Shown here: piece by piece, positions 62,295 to 64,000 of the stretch | How positions within the stretch are numbered: position 1 is the first letter of the stretch | Layout: each line of letters begins with the position of its first letter | Assembly (NCBI GenBank): GCA_025642075.2 | Contig: JAODUO010000076.1 | Location: 271,001 to 335,000 of the forward strand | Length of the DNA: 64,000 nt | From: Ridgeia piscesae | Taxonomy: Eukaryota > Annelida > Polychaeta > Sabellida > Siboglinidae | Reading direction: 5' to 3' | Program-made: the position numbers and the translations under genes | The notes under the pieces: model-generated | The model's input: only the letters and a program-made list of their open reading frames with translations | Database searches by the model: none | Told to the model about the DNA's origin: nothing

Positions 62295-63046
62295 TACATT
62301 ACTATTCAACTGTTACCAATACTTTGTAAAGACAAAAGTAAAACTTTAACAAATCGACTAACACCTCTCTTGAATGTTGTATGAAACTCGGCATCGGAAA
62401 ATTAAAATAATAGGTATTTCTTAATGATATGCAGTTGGAAGTGTCTGGTGAAGCCTTAATAGATGGATCCAGTTGGTTTCCAGATACGTGTATGTGAAGG
62501 TTAGTTGATGGATACTGAGGGTTGAAGGTGGAGGTCCAAATGGTGTAGGCATATTGCTATGCATCTGGTGAGCCTGGAATGTCTTGGATTTCGAAGCTTA
62601 AACGTTAATACTACGGATTATGGCTGTAGGCAATATATACTGTTATAGCCAATGGTTGACATCCACATGCATCTTTTAATTACAGAAATATAATCGATCG
62701 ATTTAAATATAACGTACATTCACGTATATTGGTTGACATGTTGATGGTCAAAACACAAATATTACGTGTAAAATGTTTCGAATCAAAAACGTATCTAGAC
62801 TTACCATAAAACAACAACAGGTCAAACATTGGTAGCGACTTCGCAAGAAAATTCACCACAACAAAGTAGTAAGGCAACTATACAATGTAATAAACTGAAG
62901 TTAATTAATTCGCCAATTAATTAGCATCTACGAATAATGGAAAACGTCGACACCTGAGACGAGAGTTTATGTATAAAGGTGAACTACTTATATAATAATA
63001 AAACAAAACAATTGTGTATGTGTGTGAGCGTTTGTATATGTATAGA
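62295..63046. other. No feature recognised
   Basis: AT-rich, non-coding as far as can be seen. Confidence 0.35.

Positions 63047-64000
<954 letters not shown>

Overview
This is a 64 kb AT-rich piece of an animal nuclear genome. It shows spliced exons with GT/AG borders, tRNA-derived SINEs, several LINE clades, Ty3/gypsy elements, a PIF/Harbinger transposon and long (GT)n, (AT)n and (GACA)n microsatellites. The mix of L2/CR1, RTE, Gmr1-like gypsy and Harbinger elements suits a marine invertebrate or basal deuterostome (mollusc, amphioxus or hemichordate type), but I cannot place it further. All functional calls are by eye from translated sequence.

The one clear host gene runs on the minus strand, from an ATG at 53746 to at least 8881 (about 45 kb). 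Thirteen exons join in phase into a partial voltage-gated calcium channel alpha-2/delta-type protein: signal peptide, N-terminal helices, VWA_N, VWA with an altered MIDAS, Cache core, and the region after the Cache. About 630 residues are accounted for. Short pieces are missing between E3 and E4, E6 and E7, and E7 and E8, and the C-terminal part after E13 was not found. One exon (E11) has a second intact copy 789 bp away, lying upstream of the Cache exon.

Layout: 0.3-4.6 kb, an L2-like LINE on the minus strand, split by a CR1-like LINE fragment on the plus strand. 4.8-5.2 kb, a two-copy 199 bp tandem repeat. 5.9-7.5 kb, a SINE and an RTE-like LINE 3' end. 8.9-15.3 kb, alpha-2/delta exons E13 to E8 with a SINE and (CA)n/(GT)n tracts. 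16.6-18.0 kb, the 5' part of a CR1-like LINE with a 2A-like motif. 18.4-22.4 kb, a gypsy element with two LTRs. 24.2-26.65 kb, an RTE-like LINE. 27.4-30.0 kb, exons E7 and E6. 32.2-35.05 kb, a PIF/Harbinger relic with TIRs and TTA duplications. 36.8-39.1 kb, exons E5 and E4. 40.2-43.6 kb, a gypsy element with both LTRs and a GTAA duplication. 44.4-46.3 kb, exons E3 and E2. 46.8-48.0 kb, a tandem duplication and a perfect 75 bp hairpin. 48.8-52.2 kb, a Gmr1-like gypsy relic. 52.4 and 59.9 kb, an inverted repeat pair. 53.6-53.75 kb, first coding exon E1. 54.4-55.2 kb, a repetitive coding relic. 60.1-61.3 kb, mosaic repeats. 62.0 kb, a third copy of the 12.8 kb SINE. 63.05-63.4 kb, compound microsatellites.

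Every mobile element found is decayed by frameshifts, stops or lost catalytic residues, so none looks autonomous. Those between 8.9 and 53.7 kb sit in introns of the alpha-2/delta gene.
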